In this document: one piece after another, positions 15,954 to 25,170 of the stretch
How the letters are laid out: every line of letters starts with the position of its first letter
Numbering within the stretch: the stretch's first letter is position 1
Source: JACRLW01 sp046349595
GTDB lineage: Bacteria > Planctomycetota > UBA1135 > UBA2386
Direction: 5' to 3'
DNA length: 64,000 bases
NCBI GenBank assembly: GCA_046349595.1
Contig: JAXMCA010000001.1
Span: forward strand, 3,224,001-3,288,000
Translations under genes and position numbers: made by a program
The notes under the pieces: generated by a model
What the model saw: only the letters and a program-made list of their open reading frames with translations
Told to the model about the DNA's origin: nothing
Database searches by the model: none

Positions 15954-17636
15954 ATGATCCGCAAGTCCGCCTGCGCACTGCTGCTGACGACTCTTCTCCA
16001 GGCGCAAGACAGGGCCGCACGAGACGGCGAACTCGGCGCGCCGATCCTGCTCCGCGCGGGTGATGCACCGATCGATGTCACCGTGGGTCACGCCGCGCCG
16101 CGCTTCTTCGACTTCGACGGCGACGGCCTGAAGGACCTGCTGGTCGGCGAATACGGCACCGGCGCCTTCCCGCGCGACCGGCTGCCGCCCGAGATCGCCA
16201 AAGGCACGCTCGACTTCGAGATCGGCAAGCTGCGCATCTACCGCAACGTCGGCACCGCCGGAGCACCGCGCTTCGCCGACTTCCACTACCTGCGGGCCGG
16301 CGACGAAGACGCTTCGATCCCCACCACTTGATGCATCTGCTTCTGTCCACAGTTCGTGGACTATGACGGCGACGGTGACCTCGACATCCTCAGCGGTTCC
16401 TACACCGGCGAGGTCTACTGGTTCGAGCGCAAGGACGACGGCAGCTTCGCGCAGGGTCGCTATCTCCTCGACGAGACCGGTGCACCGCTGAAGACGGGCA
16501 TCTCGATCACGCCCGAGGCGCACGACCTCGACGGCGACGGCGATCTCGATCTGCTGATCGGAACGCGGAGCTCCGGCGTGTTCGTGTTCGAGAACCACGG
16601 CGTGCGCACCGCACCGAAGTGGGCTGCGAAGGGCCGGCTCCTGACCGCCAGAGACAAGAAGAAGCTCGACGGCAGCAACGCGCACTACGCCGATTGGGAC
16701 CAGGACGGCGTGCGCGACATCGTCGTCGGCAGCGAGCAGGGCGAGGTGGCGTGGTACCGCAACCTCGGCAGCGACACCGCACCGCGATTCGCGCCGCGGA
16801 GGGTCCTGGTCCCTTCTGAGCGCTACGAGCAGCTGAAGGAGGGGACCCTGCCGACCGGCATCGGCCAGCGCACCAAGGTCGACGTCGCCGACTTCGACGG
16901 CGACGGCAAGGTCGATCTGCTGGTCGGCGACGCGCAGTGGATGTCGATCGAGCTGCCGCCCCTTCTCCCCGAACAGGAAGCGGCGCGCGCCGCACTCGCA
17001 CCGCAGTACGAGGCTGCACGAAAGCGCTTCGAGGACTGCATGAAGGAGCGCAACCAGTACGTCCGCAAGCCGGGAGGCATCCCGAAAGAGGTGGCGGATC
17101 GGTACTCGGAGGCGCAGCGGGCCTACTCGTCCCTGGCGGCGAAGATGCGGCCCTTCGATCGCAAGCGCATCGAGTCCCACGGCAACGTGTGGTTCTTCCC
17201 GCGCACGTCGCTCGGCGAGGCGAACGTGGAGGCACGCGCGCAGAGCGAGAAGGCCGCGAGCGGTCCGGCCTCGCTGCGCCTGCAGGTGTTCCCCGTCCCC
17301 GGGCGGAAGGATCGCGTGCGCGTACAAGCCGAGTTCGACCTCGCCGAGGGCTGGCACGCCTATGCGGCCGGCACCGAAAGCGACGAGCATCCGATCACGA
17401 CGGTGCGCTTCGCGGAGGGCCAGAGGCTCCGTCTGCTGCGCGACTGGACGCTGCGCAGCGAATCCGTCCCCGCCGAGGACGGCGCCCGCTGGCTGCGAGG
17501 CCACGTGCTGTTCGACTGCGAGGTCGACCTCGGTGACACCGACTCGGCGACCGTCGAAATCGACTACCAGGCCTGCGATGCGAGCCTGTGCCTCCCGCCG
17601 GATCGCCTGTCCGCGAACGTGCGCCTGCGCGGGTGA
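15954..17636 (+). CDS. Probable selenoprotein: FG-GAP repeats plus DsbD-alpha-like domain
   Basis: Reading the in-frame TGA at 16329-16331 as selenocysteine gives one 560-residue exported protein. It has a signal peptide, FG-GAP/VCBS repeats with D-F-D-G-D-G and D-Y-D-G-D-G calcium-loop motifs (about residues 45-340), a charged helical linker, and a C-terminal domain ending in Y-Q-A-C-D-A-S-L-C (Cys541, Cys546). That resembles the N-terminal domain of DsbD, which passes electrons through a Cys pair. Sec126 lies in a dense thiol motif, U-C-I-C-F-C (126-131). The same frame continues on both sides with the same repeat family, and a hairpin resembling a bacterial SECIS follows the TGA. The alternative is a nonsense-mutated gene. 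The role is probably thiol/selenol redox chemistry outside the cytoplasm. Confidence 0.72.
16345..16361 (+). promoter_or_regulatory. SECIS-like hairpin after in-frame UGA
   Basis: Six perfect base pairs, GTCCAC with GTGGAC, enclose the five-base loop AGTTC. Nineteen bases separate the TGA (16329-16331) from the loop, inside the 16-37 range of known bacterial SECIS elements. The loop holds GU, as SelB-binding loops do, and a U-U mismatch lies just below the stem. It lies within the coding sequence, as bacterial SECIS elements must. Confidence 0.65.
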
Positions 17637-17652
17637 GGCGGATCGAGGGCCG

Positions 17653-17676
17653 TCCCGCGGAGCGTCCCCCGCGGGA
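17653..17676 (+). terminator. Strong hairpin between genes, no T-run
   Basis: Eight base pairs (TCCCGCGG with CCGCGGGA) surround an eight-base loop, 16 bases after the selenoprotein-candidate stop. No run of T follows, so it is at most a weak terminator or an mRNA stabiliser before the next gene. Confidence 0.35.
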
Positions 17677-17704
17677 TGCCTGCGTCGCTATGATCACGCC
17701 CGCG

Positions 17705-18952
17705 ATGACGACGCGCGCGACGAATGACAGCGCCACCGATGCAGCGCCGCGCTCACGATGGATCACCGGATGCGTCTGGATCGTCGCCGCGTTCGCGTGG
17801 TGCGCGTGGCTCTCGACATCGCGCGCGGTAGCGCAGGGGCCCTGCGCCACCTGCGCGGGGAAGGACCTCGTCCCCTGCCGCAGCTGCCCTCTCGAGAGCG
17901 AAGCGCAGGTCCTGTTCTGCAGCCTGGCCGCGCAATGCCGCACATGCGGAGGCGCACTCGTGGTGCCGTGCCCGACGTGCAAGTCCGCGACAGGCAAGGC
18001 CGAGTGCGAACAGCGACGCGGAGCGACGCAGGCGTGGCTCCTGGCCCGGACACGCGAGCTGTCCGCAGCCGAAGTCGGGTCTCGGCCGCTGCTGTGCCGA
18101 ACCGCGCACTTCGAGCTGGTGTTCGGGCCGGGTCCGATCGAGGACTGTCCGGTGCGCGATCGGCATCTGCAGATGCACCTCTACGCCACGCGACTCGAAA
18201 CGGTGTGGCAGCGCTTCGTGCAGGTGCTGGCCCTCGATGCGAAGGACATGACGGTCGAGCCCCGTCTCCGGGTGGCGATCCTTCGCGACGACGGCGACGT
18301 GCGCAAACTCGCATCCGCCTGGTGCTCACTCGAGGTGCAGGGACTCGGTGTGACCGACGGCGAGCGGGGAGCGACCGTCGTCGAGTGCGACCCTCGCGGG
18401 CTCGGCGACGATGCGGCCCTGCACCGCCTCGTCGTGCACGACGTCACCCATCTCCTGCTCCATCGCCTGCTCGGTGAGTCGCTCGACGAGCACGGCCATG
18501 GCTGGCTCGAGGCCGGACTCGCGCATTGGTTCGAAGCCGACGCCGGCGACGGGCTCTGCGATGCGGCGTGCTGGCTCGGTCACCCGCAGATCCCCAAGAG
18601 CTTCCAGGGCCGCCGGTGGCGCATCGGCGTCCGCGAGATGCTCGAGGCGGGCACGCTGCCTGCGGTCGGCAACGTGATCGGTCGTGACGTCGCCGATCTC
18701 GATCTCGCGCAGCATGCGGTCGCATTCGCACTCGTCGACTGGTTGCTCGGACACGGCGGCTCGCCGGCGTCCCCCACCACGGGTGTTCCCTCGGCCGCGC
18801 CCGCGACGCGCCATCCCCTGCGCGATCTCCTCGACGCGGCGAAGGGCGGAGGCGAGCCGGTCGCATCTCTGCGCCGCGTGGTCGACATCGACCTCGCGGC
18901 CCTCGACGAGGAACTGCGCGACTTCATCCGTGCGCGCTACCCACGACGATGA
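17705..18952 (+). CDS. Membrane-anchored zinc-ribbon / metallopeptidase-like protein
   Basis: The 415-residue product has an N-terminal hydrophobic segment (about residues 20-40). A DnaJ-like cysteine region follows, with four C-x2-C pairs within residues about 47-100. The C-terminal part contains H-D-V-T-H at residues 245-249 and W-L-E-A-G-L-A-H-W with Glu269. This is the spacing of a peptidase MA-type zinc site, but the usual catalytic Glu is replaced by Asp. An earlier ATG at 17690 is possible. The gene ends in an ATGA overlap with the next. It is probably periplasmic; whether it still cleaves peptides is unclear. Confidence 0.6.
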   Translation: MTTRATNDSATDAAPRSRWITGCVWIVAAFAWCAWLSTSRAVAQGPCATCAGKDLVPCRSCPLESEAQVLFCSLAAQCRTCGGALVVPCPTCKSATGKAECEQRRGATQAWLLARTRELSAAEVGSRPLLCRTAHFELVFGPGPIEDCPVRDRHLQMHLYATRLETVWQRFVQVLALDAKDMTVEPRLRVAILRDDGDVRKLASAWCSLEVQGLGVTDGERGATVVECDPRGLGDDAALHRLVVHDVTHLLLHRLLGESLDEHGHGWLEAGLAHWFEADAGDGLCDAACWLGHPQIPKSFQGRRWRIGVREMLEAGTLPAVGNVIGRDVADLDLAQHAVAFALVDWLLGHGGSPASPTTGVPSAAPATRHPLRDLLDAAKGGGEPVASLRRVVDIDLAALDEELRDFIRARYPRR

Positions 18953-19779
18953 GGAAGCCGAATCACACCGAGGGCGCCGCGGCGGGACTGGATCGACGCC
19001 AGCTGCTGCGCGGCAGTGCCGCCCTGGCCCTCGCGCCGTTCCTCCGCGGACTCGACGTGCCCCCGCACGCCGCGCTCTACCTCTACACGGAACCGCTCTA
19101 CCGTCCGCGTCACGCGGCGGTCGTGGCCCAGGCGCTGCGCCGTCGCCACGACGTGCACACCTCCGGGTGGAGGCGCGGCGACGACGGCAAGCCGGTGCTG
19201 GAGGTGGGACCCGTGGCGAAAGGCGCCTTCCAATGGCACGGCGACCAGCCGACCGGAGCCGTCAGCCGCGCGTGGCCCTTCGTGATCGTGCTCGAGTACG
19301 ACGGCGCCCACGCTCCCATGGCCTTCATCGACTGCTTCCGCCGCGCCAGCGACAACCCTTCGCCGGGCTCGTGGATGCTCGATCCGAACCTCGGTTACGC
19401 CGAGCACATCAACGCCGAGATGGTGACGGCCCAGGACGACCGCTGGTGCTACCTCGCGACCGCGGACACGCCCACGGGCGACGTGTTGCGGAACCAGGAA
19501 TTCGCGATCCGCGGCCGCGTGCGCTGGGGCGACGGCCGTCGCGCGCAGAAGGGCTGGTGGATGACCTTCTCCGCGCCTTCCAACGACAAGGACGCGTGGC
19601 ACGCCGAACGCACACCGCTCGTCGACTGGCGTGTGTCCAGGACCACATCCGAGCTCGGCATCGTCGCGGTCGCTCCCGTCGACGACCCGGATCACGAGCT
19701 CGCGCCCTGGGCGAGCAGGACCGTGTTCCGCTTCCCCGACATGCCCGAGGGGCTCGTGCCTGGTCGTGGACACGGCTGA
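18949..19779 (+). CDS. Exported protein with Tat-like signal, unknown function
   Basis: The 276-residue product carries D-R-R-Q-L-L-R followed by a hydrophobic Ala/Leu run (residues 15-35), which looks like a twin-arginine export signal. The rest is a beta-rich domain with many Trp and Asp residues and no motif I can name. Export by Tat would suggest that it folds, or binds a cofactor, before secretion. It overlaps the preceding zinc-ribbon/peptidase-like gene by four bases, so the two are coupled and may act together at the same site. Confidence 0.6.
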   Translation: MRKPNHTEGAAAGLDRRQLLRGSAALALAPFLRGLDVPPHAALYLYTEPLYRPRHAAVVAQALRRRHDVHTSGWRRGDDGKPVLEVGPVAKGAFQWHGDQPTGAVSRAWPFVIVLEYDGAHAPMAFIDCFRRASDNPSPGSWMLDPNLGYAEHINAEMVTAQDDRWCYLATADTPTGDVLRNQEFAIRGRVRWGDGRRAQKGWWMTFSAPSNDKDAWHAERTPLVDWRVSRTTSELGIVAVAPVDDPDHELAPWASRTVFRFPDMPEGLVPGRGHG

Positions 19780-19830
19780 GGCCGGAACAGCACCTCGGAC
19801 CAGGCGGGTGATCCCGCACCGCGCGACGCG

Positions 19831-20805
19831 TCACCTCGCGGCGACGAGCTGCGGACTGCCGCTGACGGCCACGCGATCCATGGCGTCGACCAGTTGCCTC
19901 GCGATGCCGGGCTCGTGCGACGAATGACCGGCGTCGTCGACGATCACGTAGCTGGCCTCGGGCCAGGCGCGGTGCAGGTCGTCGGCGCCGATCAACGGAC
20001 ACACGAGGTCGTAGCGACCGTGGACGATGAACGCGGGGATGGCGCGCACGCGATCGACGTCGCGGAGGAGGCGGTCGTCGGGTTCGAAGCGCTGGTTGCG
20101 GATGTAGTGCGCTTCAAGCCGCGCGAGCGCCCAGCTCGTCGTGTCGTTGGTGAGCAGTTCGAGGAACTCGGGATTGGGGAGCAGCGTGCACGCCGATCCC
20201 TCATAGGTCGCCCACGCACGCGCCGCAGCGCGCGCGGCCCGCTCGTCGGCGCCGTTGAACAGCTTCCAATAACCCTCGAGGAGGTCACCGCGTTGCTCGG
20301 ACGGCAGGTGCTCGGAGAATGCGCGCCACAGGGCAGGGGCGAGGTTGCGGAGCCCGTAGAGCCACCAGTCGACCTCGAGCTGCCGCAGCAGCCAGATGCC
20401 GCGCAGGCACAGCGACATCACCCGTTCGGGATGGCGCTCCGCGTAGTACAGACCCAGCGTGCTCCCCCACGAGCCGCCGAAGACGTGCCAGCGTTCGATC
20501 CCGAGTCGGACGCGCACGCGTTCGAAGTCGGCGACCAGATCGTCGATGGTGTTCTCCCTCAGCTCGCCGAGGGGACGGCTGCGACCCGCTCCGCGCTGGT
20601 CGACGAGCACCACGCGGAACGCCGCCGGATCGAAGAAGCGCCGGTCGGTCTCGGAGCATCCCGCGCCCGGACCGCCGTGCACGAACAGCACCGGCGCACC
20701 CTGCGGATCGCCGCACTGTTCGAAGTAGATCGAATGGAGCGCGGACACGGCGAGATGCTCGCTCGCGAAGGGCTCGATCGGTGGATACAGGTTGGGAGGA
20801 GTCAT
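19831..20805 (-). CDS. pip: Prolyl aminopeptidase (alpha/beta hydrolase, S33)
   Basis: The 324-residue product is full length for this family. It shows the oxyanion motif H-G-G-P-G-A-G, the sequence D-Q-R-G-A-G-R-S, the nucleophile elbow G-G-S-W-G-S with the Ser at residue 112, an acid region near V-H-G-R-Y-D, and the terminal G-H-S-S-H histidine. It removes N-terminal proline from peptides in the cytoplasm. The ATG at 20805 gives the family-typical start; a longer frame upstream has no similarity. Its end faces the end of the Tat-signal gene. Confidence 0.9.
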   Translation of the reverse strand: MTPPNLYPPIEPFASEHLAVSALHSIYFEQCGDPQGAPVLFVHGGPGAGCSETDRRFFDPAAFRVVLVDQRGAGRSRPLGELRENTIDDLVADFERVRVRLGIERWHVFGGSWGSTLGLYYAERHPERVMSLCLRGIWLLRQLEVDWWLYGLRNLAPALWRAFSEHLPSEQRGDLLEGYWKLFNGADERAARAAARAWATYEGSACTLLPNPEFLELLTNDTTSWALARLEAHYIRNQRFEPDDRLLRDVDRVRAIPAFIVHGRYDLVCPLIGADDLHRAWPEASYVIVDDAGHSSHEPGIARQLVDAMDRVAVSGSPQLVAAR

Positions 20806-20855
20806 GGTGCTCGCGCGCTCGAGGAGAGGAGAGCTTGGCGGCACGCATCCGCCGA

Positions 20856-22289
20856 TCAAGACCGTCGCGATCCCACCGGCGCGACGACCGGCGCATCCGC
20901 GGCACCGCTCTCCCGATGCGCCGGATCGACCGGGTCGAAGGCCGTCTCCTCCACCCTGCGCACGGGCCGGGCCTCCGCGGTGATGTCGGCGTCGAGCTTC
21001 TCCGCGAGCGCCTTCAATTCCGCGACCAGGTCGGCGTGCTGCTCCGCGATGTTCCACTGCTCACCGATGTCCTGCTCGACGTCGTAGAGCTCCGCGTTCG
21101 CCAGCATCAGCTTGTAGGGACCGCGACGGATGGCAGCGAGGTCGCCCTTCGAGCTGTAATAGAGGAACTGGTGCGTCGGCGAACGCGCGCCGGGCTCACC
21201 GCGCAACAAGGCGCCGATGTCGTGTCCGTCGATCACACGGCCTGCAGTCGGCGGTGCTGGGCACAGCGCGGCGACGGTCGGCAGCACGTCCATCGACGTG
21301 CACACCTTTGGGCACAGCGAACCCGCCGGGATCGTCCCGGGCCAGGACACGATGCACGGCTCGCGTTGTCCGCCTTCCCAGTTGGTGCCCTTGCCGCCGC
21401 GCAGCGGTCCCGCGGAACCGCCGCGCAGCTTGTAGGGAAGCCACGGGCCGTTGTCGCTCGTGAACAGCACCAGGGTGCGCTCCTCGATGCCGTGGCGACG
21501 CAACGCCGCGATCACCTGTCCGACGCTCCAGTCGATCTCCTGCACGACGTCGCCATAGGTGCCGCGCGCACTCGTACCCACGAAGGCATCCGACGCGTAG
21601 ATCGGGATGTGCGGCATCGTGTACGGCAGGTACAGGAAGAACGGGGCGTCATGGTGCGCATCGACGAAGGCCACCGCGCGCTCGGTGTAGCGCCGCGTCA
21701 GCAGGTGCTGATCGGGCTCCCACTCGACGACCTTCGTCCCCTCCATCAGCGGCAGGCGGTAGCGGTAGTCGCTGCCCGGCTTGCGATGGAACTGCGACAT
21801 GTCGTTCGAGTACGGAAGCCCGAAGAACTCGTCGAAACCCTGATCGGTGGGCAGAAGGCCGGGACGGTGACCGAGATGCCATTTGCCGATCGCCGCGGTC
21901 GCATAGCCGCGGTCATGGAGCATGTCGGCGATGGTCACCTCGTCGGTGTGCAGACCATGATCGTCCTGCGGGAAGATGACCTGCCGCTGCATCCCCACGC
22001 GCTTGGGGTAACAGCCGGTGAGCAGCGCGGCGCGCGACGGCGAGCACAGAGGAGCCGCCACGTAGAACTGCGTGAGCTTCATGCCCCCTGCGGCGAGGGC
22101 GTCGAGGTTCGGCGTGTGGATGGTCGGGTTCCCGTAGCAGGACAGATCGCCGTAGCCGAGGTCGTCGGCGAAGAGGATCACCACGTTCGGCGGTCGCGCC
22201 TCCTGCGGATCGCGAAGGGGAACGACGGAACATGCGGCGAGCAGCGACAGCGCGATCGCCGCGACGAGGATGCGGCCGTCGTCGCTCAT
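20856..22289 (-). CDS. Sulfatase lipoprotein (type I, C-S-P-S-R)
   Basis: The 477-residue product starts with a lipoprotein-type signal (L-L-A-A-C, lipid-binding Cys near residue 20). It continues as an arylsulfatase, with D-D-L-G-Y-G-D metal-binding residues and the C-S-P-S-R motif whose Cys82 would be converted to formylglycine. G-K-W-H-L-G follows, and later T-S-D-N-G. It would remove sulfate esters, probably from polysaccharides, outside the inner membrane. It overlaps the following sulfatase gene by four bases, as a two-gene unit. Several sulfatases of this kind are normal in planctomycetes that use sulfated polysaccharides. Confidence 0.9.
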   Translation of the reverse strand: MSDDGRILVAAIALSLLAACSVVPLRDPQEARPPNVVILFADDLGYGDLSCYGNPTIHTPNLDALAAGGMKLTQFYVAAPLCSPSRAALLTGCYPKRVGMQRQVIFPQDDHGLHTDEVTIADMLHDRGYATAAIGKWHLGHRPGLLPTDQGFDEFFGLPYSNDMSQFHRKPGSDYRYRLPLMEGTKVVEWEPDQHLLTRRYTERAVAFVDAHHDAPFFLYLPYTMPHIPIYASDAFVGTSARGTYGDVVQEIDWSVGQVIAALRRHGIEERTLVLFTSDNGPWLPYKLRGGSAGPLRGGKGTNWEGGQREPCIVSWPGTIPAGSLCPKVCTSMDVLPTVAALCPAPPTAGRVIDGHDIGALLRGEPGARSPTHQFLYYSSKGDLAAIRRGPYKLMLANAELYDVEQDIGEQWNIAEQHADLVAELKALAEKLDADITAEARPVRRVEETAFDPVDPAHRESGAADAPVVAPVGSRRS

Positions 22290-23680
22290 TCGGTCCTCCT
22301 GGTCGGTTGCCGCGCACCGCTGCGTTTCAACCAATCCTCGAGAGCGGAGCGCATGGTCAGGACGCGCTCCGGCATCCGCGCCGCGAGGTCGTGTTCCTCG
22401 CCGATGTCCATGCTCAGGTCGTAGAGCTCCGTCGAGCCGTCGTCGTAGTCGAGGATCGCCTTGTAGGAGCCGGTGCGCACCGCACTGCCGAGTCGGTTGC
22501 CCTGGTGGAAGGCGTAGTTGGGGTAGTGGAAGAACAGCGAGCGCGCACCGCAGCTCCCGGTCCCGCGCAGCGACGGCATCAGATCGACGCCTTCGAGCGG
22601 GTCCGAAGGATCCACCGCCAGGCCCGCGACATCGAGGAAGGTCGGATAGAGGTCGGTCGTCATCACCGGCTCGCTGCTGACGCACCCTGAGCGGACCACG
22701 CCCGGCCACCGCACGATCATCGGCACCCGGATCCCACCCTCGTAGAGATACCCCTTGCCGGCGCGCAGCGGTCGGTTGTCGGCGACGCCGGTGAAACCAC
22801 CATTGTCCGACGTGAACACGACCAGCGTGTCGTCGCGGATGCCGAGCCGGTCGAGGCAGGCGAACACGCGGCCCAGTGCGCTGTCCAAGGCCTCGATCAT
22901 CGCGCCGTAGCGCGCGTCCTTCAGGCCGGGGCCGGTGCGCGTGCGGTACTTCTCGACCAGTTCGGCCGGCGCCTCCATCGGCCAGTGCACGGTGTAGGTC
23001 CAGAGCTGCAGGTAGAACGGACCGCGCCGGTGCGCCGACTCGATGAAGGCGATCGCTTCGTCGGCGAGACGATCGGGGAGGTACTCGCCGGGCTTGCGGT
23101 CCGGCAAGGAGTAGATGTCGTAGGGATCGAAGTAGGTCGTCGGTCCGCCGCGTGCACAGCCGGCGATGTTGACGTCGAAGCCCTGCCGATCCGGGAGATA
23201 GCGCTCGTCGCCCTTGCCGCCGTCGCGCGGCGTCCAGTCGCCGCACAGATGCCACTTGCCGATGTGCCCGGTGCGATAGCCGGCTTCGTGCAGGCGCTCC
23301 GCGATGGTGACGTACTCGAGCGCGAGATGGTCCTCGCACCTCGCCGGGGCGAGCGGCGCATCCTTCGGCGTGAAGCGCGGCGAGTCCGGGATGTGGTTGG
23401 TGATCCCGAGTCGAGCGGGCGCGAGGCCCGTCACCGCAGCCGCGCGCGTCGGCGAGCACACCGGAGCGGCGGCGTAGGCGTCGGTGAAGCGTGTGCCTTC
23501 GCGCGCGAGGCGATCAATGTTCGGCGTCTCGAGACGGGCATTGCCCTGACACGCCAGATCCATCCAGCCGAGGTCGTCGATCATCACGTAGAGGATGTTC
23601 GGTGCTCTCTGGCGCGGAGGCGCCGTCATCGCGCATGCGCCGAGGAGGAGTGCGCAGAGGGTCGTGGCGTGTCGACGCAT
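22286..23680 (-). CDS. Sulfatase lipoprotein (type I, C-S-P-T-R)
   Basis: The 464-residue product is a second arylsulfatase. It has D-D-L-G-W-M-D, the C-S-P-T-R motif with Cys75 as the formylglycine site, G-K-W-H-L, and T-S-D-N-G-G. The signal ends in L-L-G-A-C, so it is another lipoprotein. The start at 23680 lies nine bases after a GGAGG ribosome-binding site; an ATG at 23689 directly abuts that site and is less likely. Divergence from the previous sulfatase outside the motifs suggests a different sugar linkage or sulfate position. Confidence 0.9.
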   Translation of the reverse strand: MRRHATTLCALLLGACAMTAPPRQRAPNILYVMIDDLGWMDLACQGNARLETPNIDRLAREGTRFTDAYAAAPVCSPTRAAAVTGLAPARLGITNHIPDSPRFTPKDAPLAPARCEDHLALEYVTIAERLHEAGYRTGHIGKWHLCGDWTPRDGGKGDERYLPDRQGFDVNIAGCARGGPTTYFDPYDIYSLPDRKPGEYLPDRLADEAIAFIESAHRRGPFYLQLWTYTVHWPMEAPAELVEKYRTRTGPGLKDARYGAMIEALDSALGRVFACLDRLGIRDDTLVVFTSDNGGFTGVADNRPLRAGKGYLYEGGIRVPMIVRWPGVVRSGCVSSEPVMTTDLYPTFLDVAGLAVDPSDPLEGVDLMPSLRGTGSCGARSLFFHYPNYAFHQGNRLGSAVRTGSYKAILDYDDGSTELYDLSMDIGEEHDLAARMPERVLTMRSALEDWLKRSGARQPTRRTE

Positions 23681-23885
23681 GCTGCGCATCCTCCGCCATC
23701 TCGTGGGCGAAGGCGAAGGGCGGATCGCTGTTCGGCCCGATGATCGAGGTGGTAGGTGGATGCCGCGCAAGCGGCACGCGCCCGGTTCCGACTTCTCGTG
23801 CGCATCCTTGGGTTCACTGCTTCGATCCGCCATGCTCGCCCCCGATCCGCACGGATCCGCACCACGAGCCACGGACGCCCTCGAG

Positions 23886-24194
23886 ATGGACAACCCTCGC
23901 CCAGAACCTCAGATCGTCGAGCGCAATCCCGACGGCAGCTTCACCAAGGAGACCCTGCAACGCGCGATCAAGGCGTTGAAGAAGCGACTGAAGGCGACGC
24001 GCCTCGACGATGAATCGCGGCTCGGCCACGACGCGATGACCCGCGGCGGTCGATCCGGCATCGTCGGCGTGGCGCTGCCGAAGCAGTACCCGCCGGAGGT
24101 GTGGCAGGCGCTGGTCGAGAAGGGTCGCATCCGCGAGGTGGGTCGCGGCAGCGGGACCTTCGAGATCGTCGAGCAGTCGCCGAATCAGGATTGA
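23886..24194 (+). CDS. Small conserved-looking hypothetical protein
   Basis: The 102-residue product is charged and has no signal or membrane segment. It has a Lys/Arg-rich helix (about residues 28-42) followed by a Gly-rich segment and a compact C-terminal part. The charge pattern would suit nucleic-acid binding, but no helix-turn-helix is clear. It starts about 200 bases from the divergent sulfatase start and ends about 20 bases before the SDR gene. Family not recognised. Confidence 0.5.
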   Translation: MDNPRPEPQIVERNPDGSFTKETLQRAIKALKKRLKATRLDDESRLGHDAMTRGGRSGIVGVALPKQYPPEVWQALVEKGRIREVGRGSGTFEIVEQSPNQD

Positions 24195-24213
24195 GCCGGG
24201 CGATGCGTCGGTC

Positions 24214-25170
24214 ATGGTGACGCAGGGAGTCAAGGTCGCGATCACGGGCGCGGCCGGCCTGGTCGGTGGGGCCGTCCTGCGCCTCGCCATGCGTCGCGGC
24301 CTCGATTCGACCGCGGTGGTCCGCCCGGGGCGATCCCCGCTGCGGGCGACGCGCACCGCATTCGCGGACTCGACCGACGAGGAAGCCCTGGTGCGCGCCT
24401 TCGAGGGATCTGAGGCGGTGGTGCACGCCGCGGGGCGGATGGAGGGAACGGCAGCAGAGCTGGACGCGGCGAACATCGAAGGCACGTCGAAGGTCGTCAG
24501 GGCCTGTCGTCGCGTCGGTGTCGCACGCCTGGTGCTCGTGTCGACGGTCGCCGTGTACGGCACCGGCGACCTGCTCGACGTCGACGAATCGCGCGCGATC
24601 GACCCTCGCAGCACCTACGCCTGGACCAAGTCCGAGGCGGAGAGCCGCGTGCGCGAAGCGTCCGAGCAGGGTCTCGGCGCGTGGATCCTGCGGTCGACCG
24701 GGGTCTGGTCGGCGACTTCCTGCGTCGGCTTCACGGCCCTGGTCTTCGATCTCCTGCGGCGTGGTCGCCTACCCTTGCCGCGAAGCGGCGAGGTCCGGAT
24801 GGACATCGTCGCGGACGACGACCTGGCGAGCGCCTGCCTCGCCGCGGCAGCGCGAGCACCCTCGCAGGCCGCGCCGATCCTCCACATCGCTTCCGACGAG
24901 GCATTGACGCTGAACGGGATCGTGTCACGTCTCGCTGCCTGCGGTTTCGACCTCCGCACGGTTCCCGTCGACGATCCTGCGGATCTGCCTGGCGACATTC
25001 CCGTCTGGCTGCTGGATGCCGTGCGCGAGCATCGTGGATTCCGGATCGACCGCGCGCGCGCAGCCCTGGACTACGAGCCCGTGGTCCGCTTCCCGACCGG
25101 GCTGCGCGCACTGTTCGATGCTCTCACCGACGGTCGAGATCAGAGCAGGTCGGAATCCCCGATCGTGTAG
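24214..25170 (+). CDS. NAD-dependent epimerase/dehydratase (extended SDR)
   Basis: The 318-residue product has the nucleotide motif G-A-A-G-L-V-G-G (residues 12-19), a following D-S-T-D acidic stretch, V-S-T-V-A-V-Y-G, and the catalytic Y-A-W-T-K (Tyr-x3-Lys). This is the layout of the extended short-chain dehydrogenase family that modifies nucleotide sugars or steroid-like substrates. The substrate cannot be read. Its last 31 bases overlap the 3' end of the convergent GNAT gene, so the two cannot be transcribed without mutual antisense RNA at the ends. Confidence 0.8.
   Translation: MVTQGVKVAITGAAGLVGGAVLRLAMRRGLDSTAVVRPGRSPLRATRTAFADSTDEEALVRAFEGSEAVVHAAGRMEGTAAELDAANIEGTSKVVRACRRVGVARLVLVSTVAVYGTGDLLDVDESRAIDPRSTYAWTKSEAESRVREASEQGLGAWILRSTGVWSATSCVGFTALVFDLLRRGRLPLPRSGEVRMDIVADDDLASACLAAAARAPSQAAPILHIASDEALTLNGIVSRLAACGFDLRTVPVDDPADLPGDIPVWLLDAVREHRGFRIDRARAALDYEPVVRFPTGLRALFDALTDGRDQSRSESPIV

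Noticed and set aside
16332..17636. A separate gene starting after the TGA
   Set aside because: No start codon with a ribosome-binding site follows the TGA. The frame is the same, the FG-GAP repeat series continues, and the downstream part alone would lack its signal peptide.
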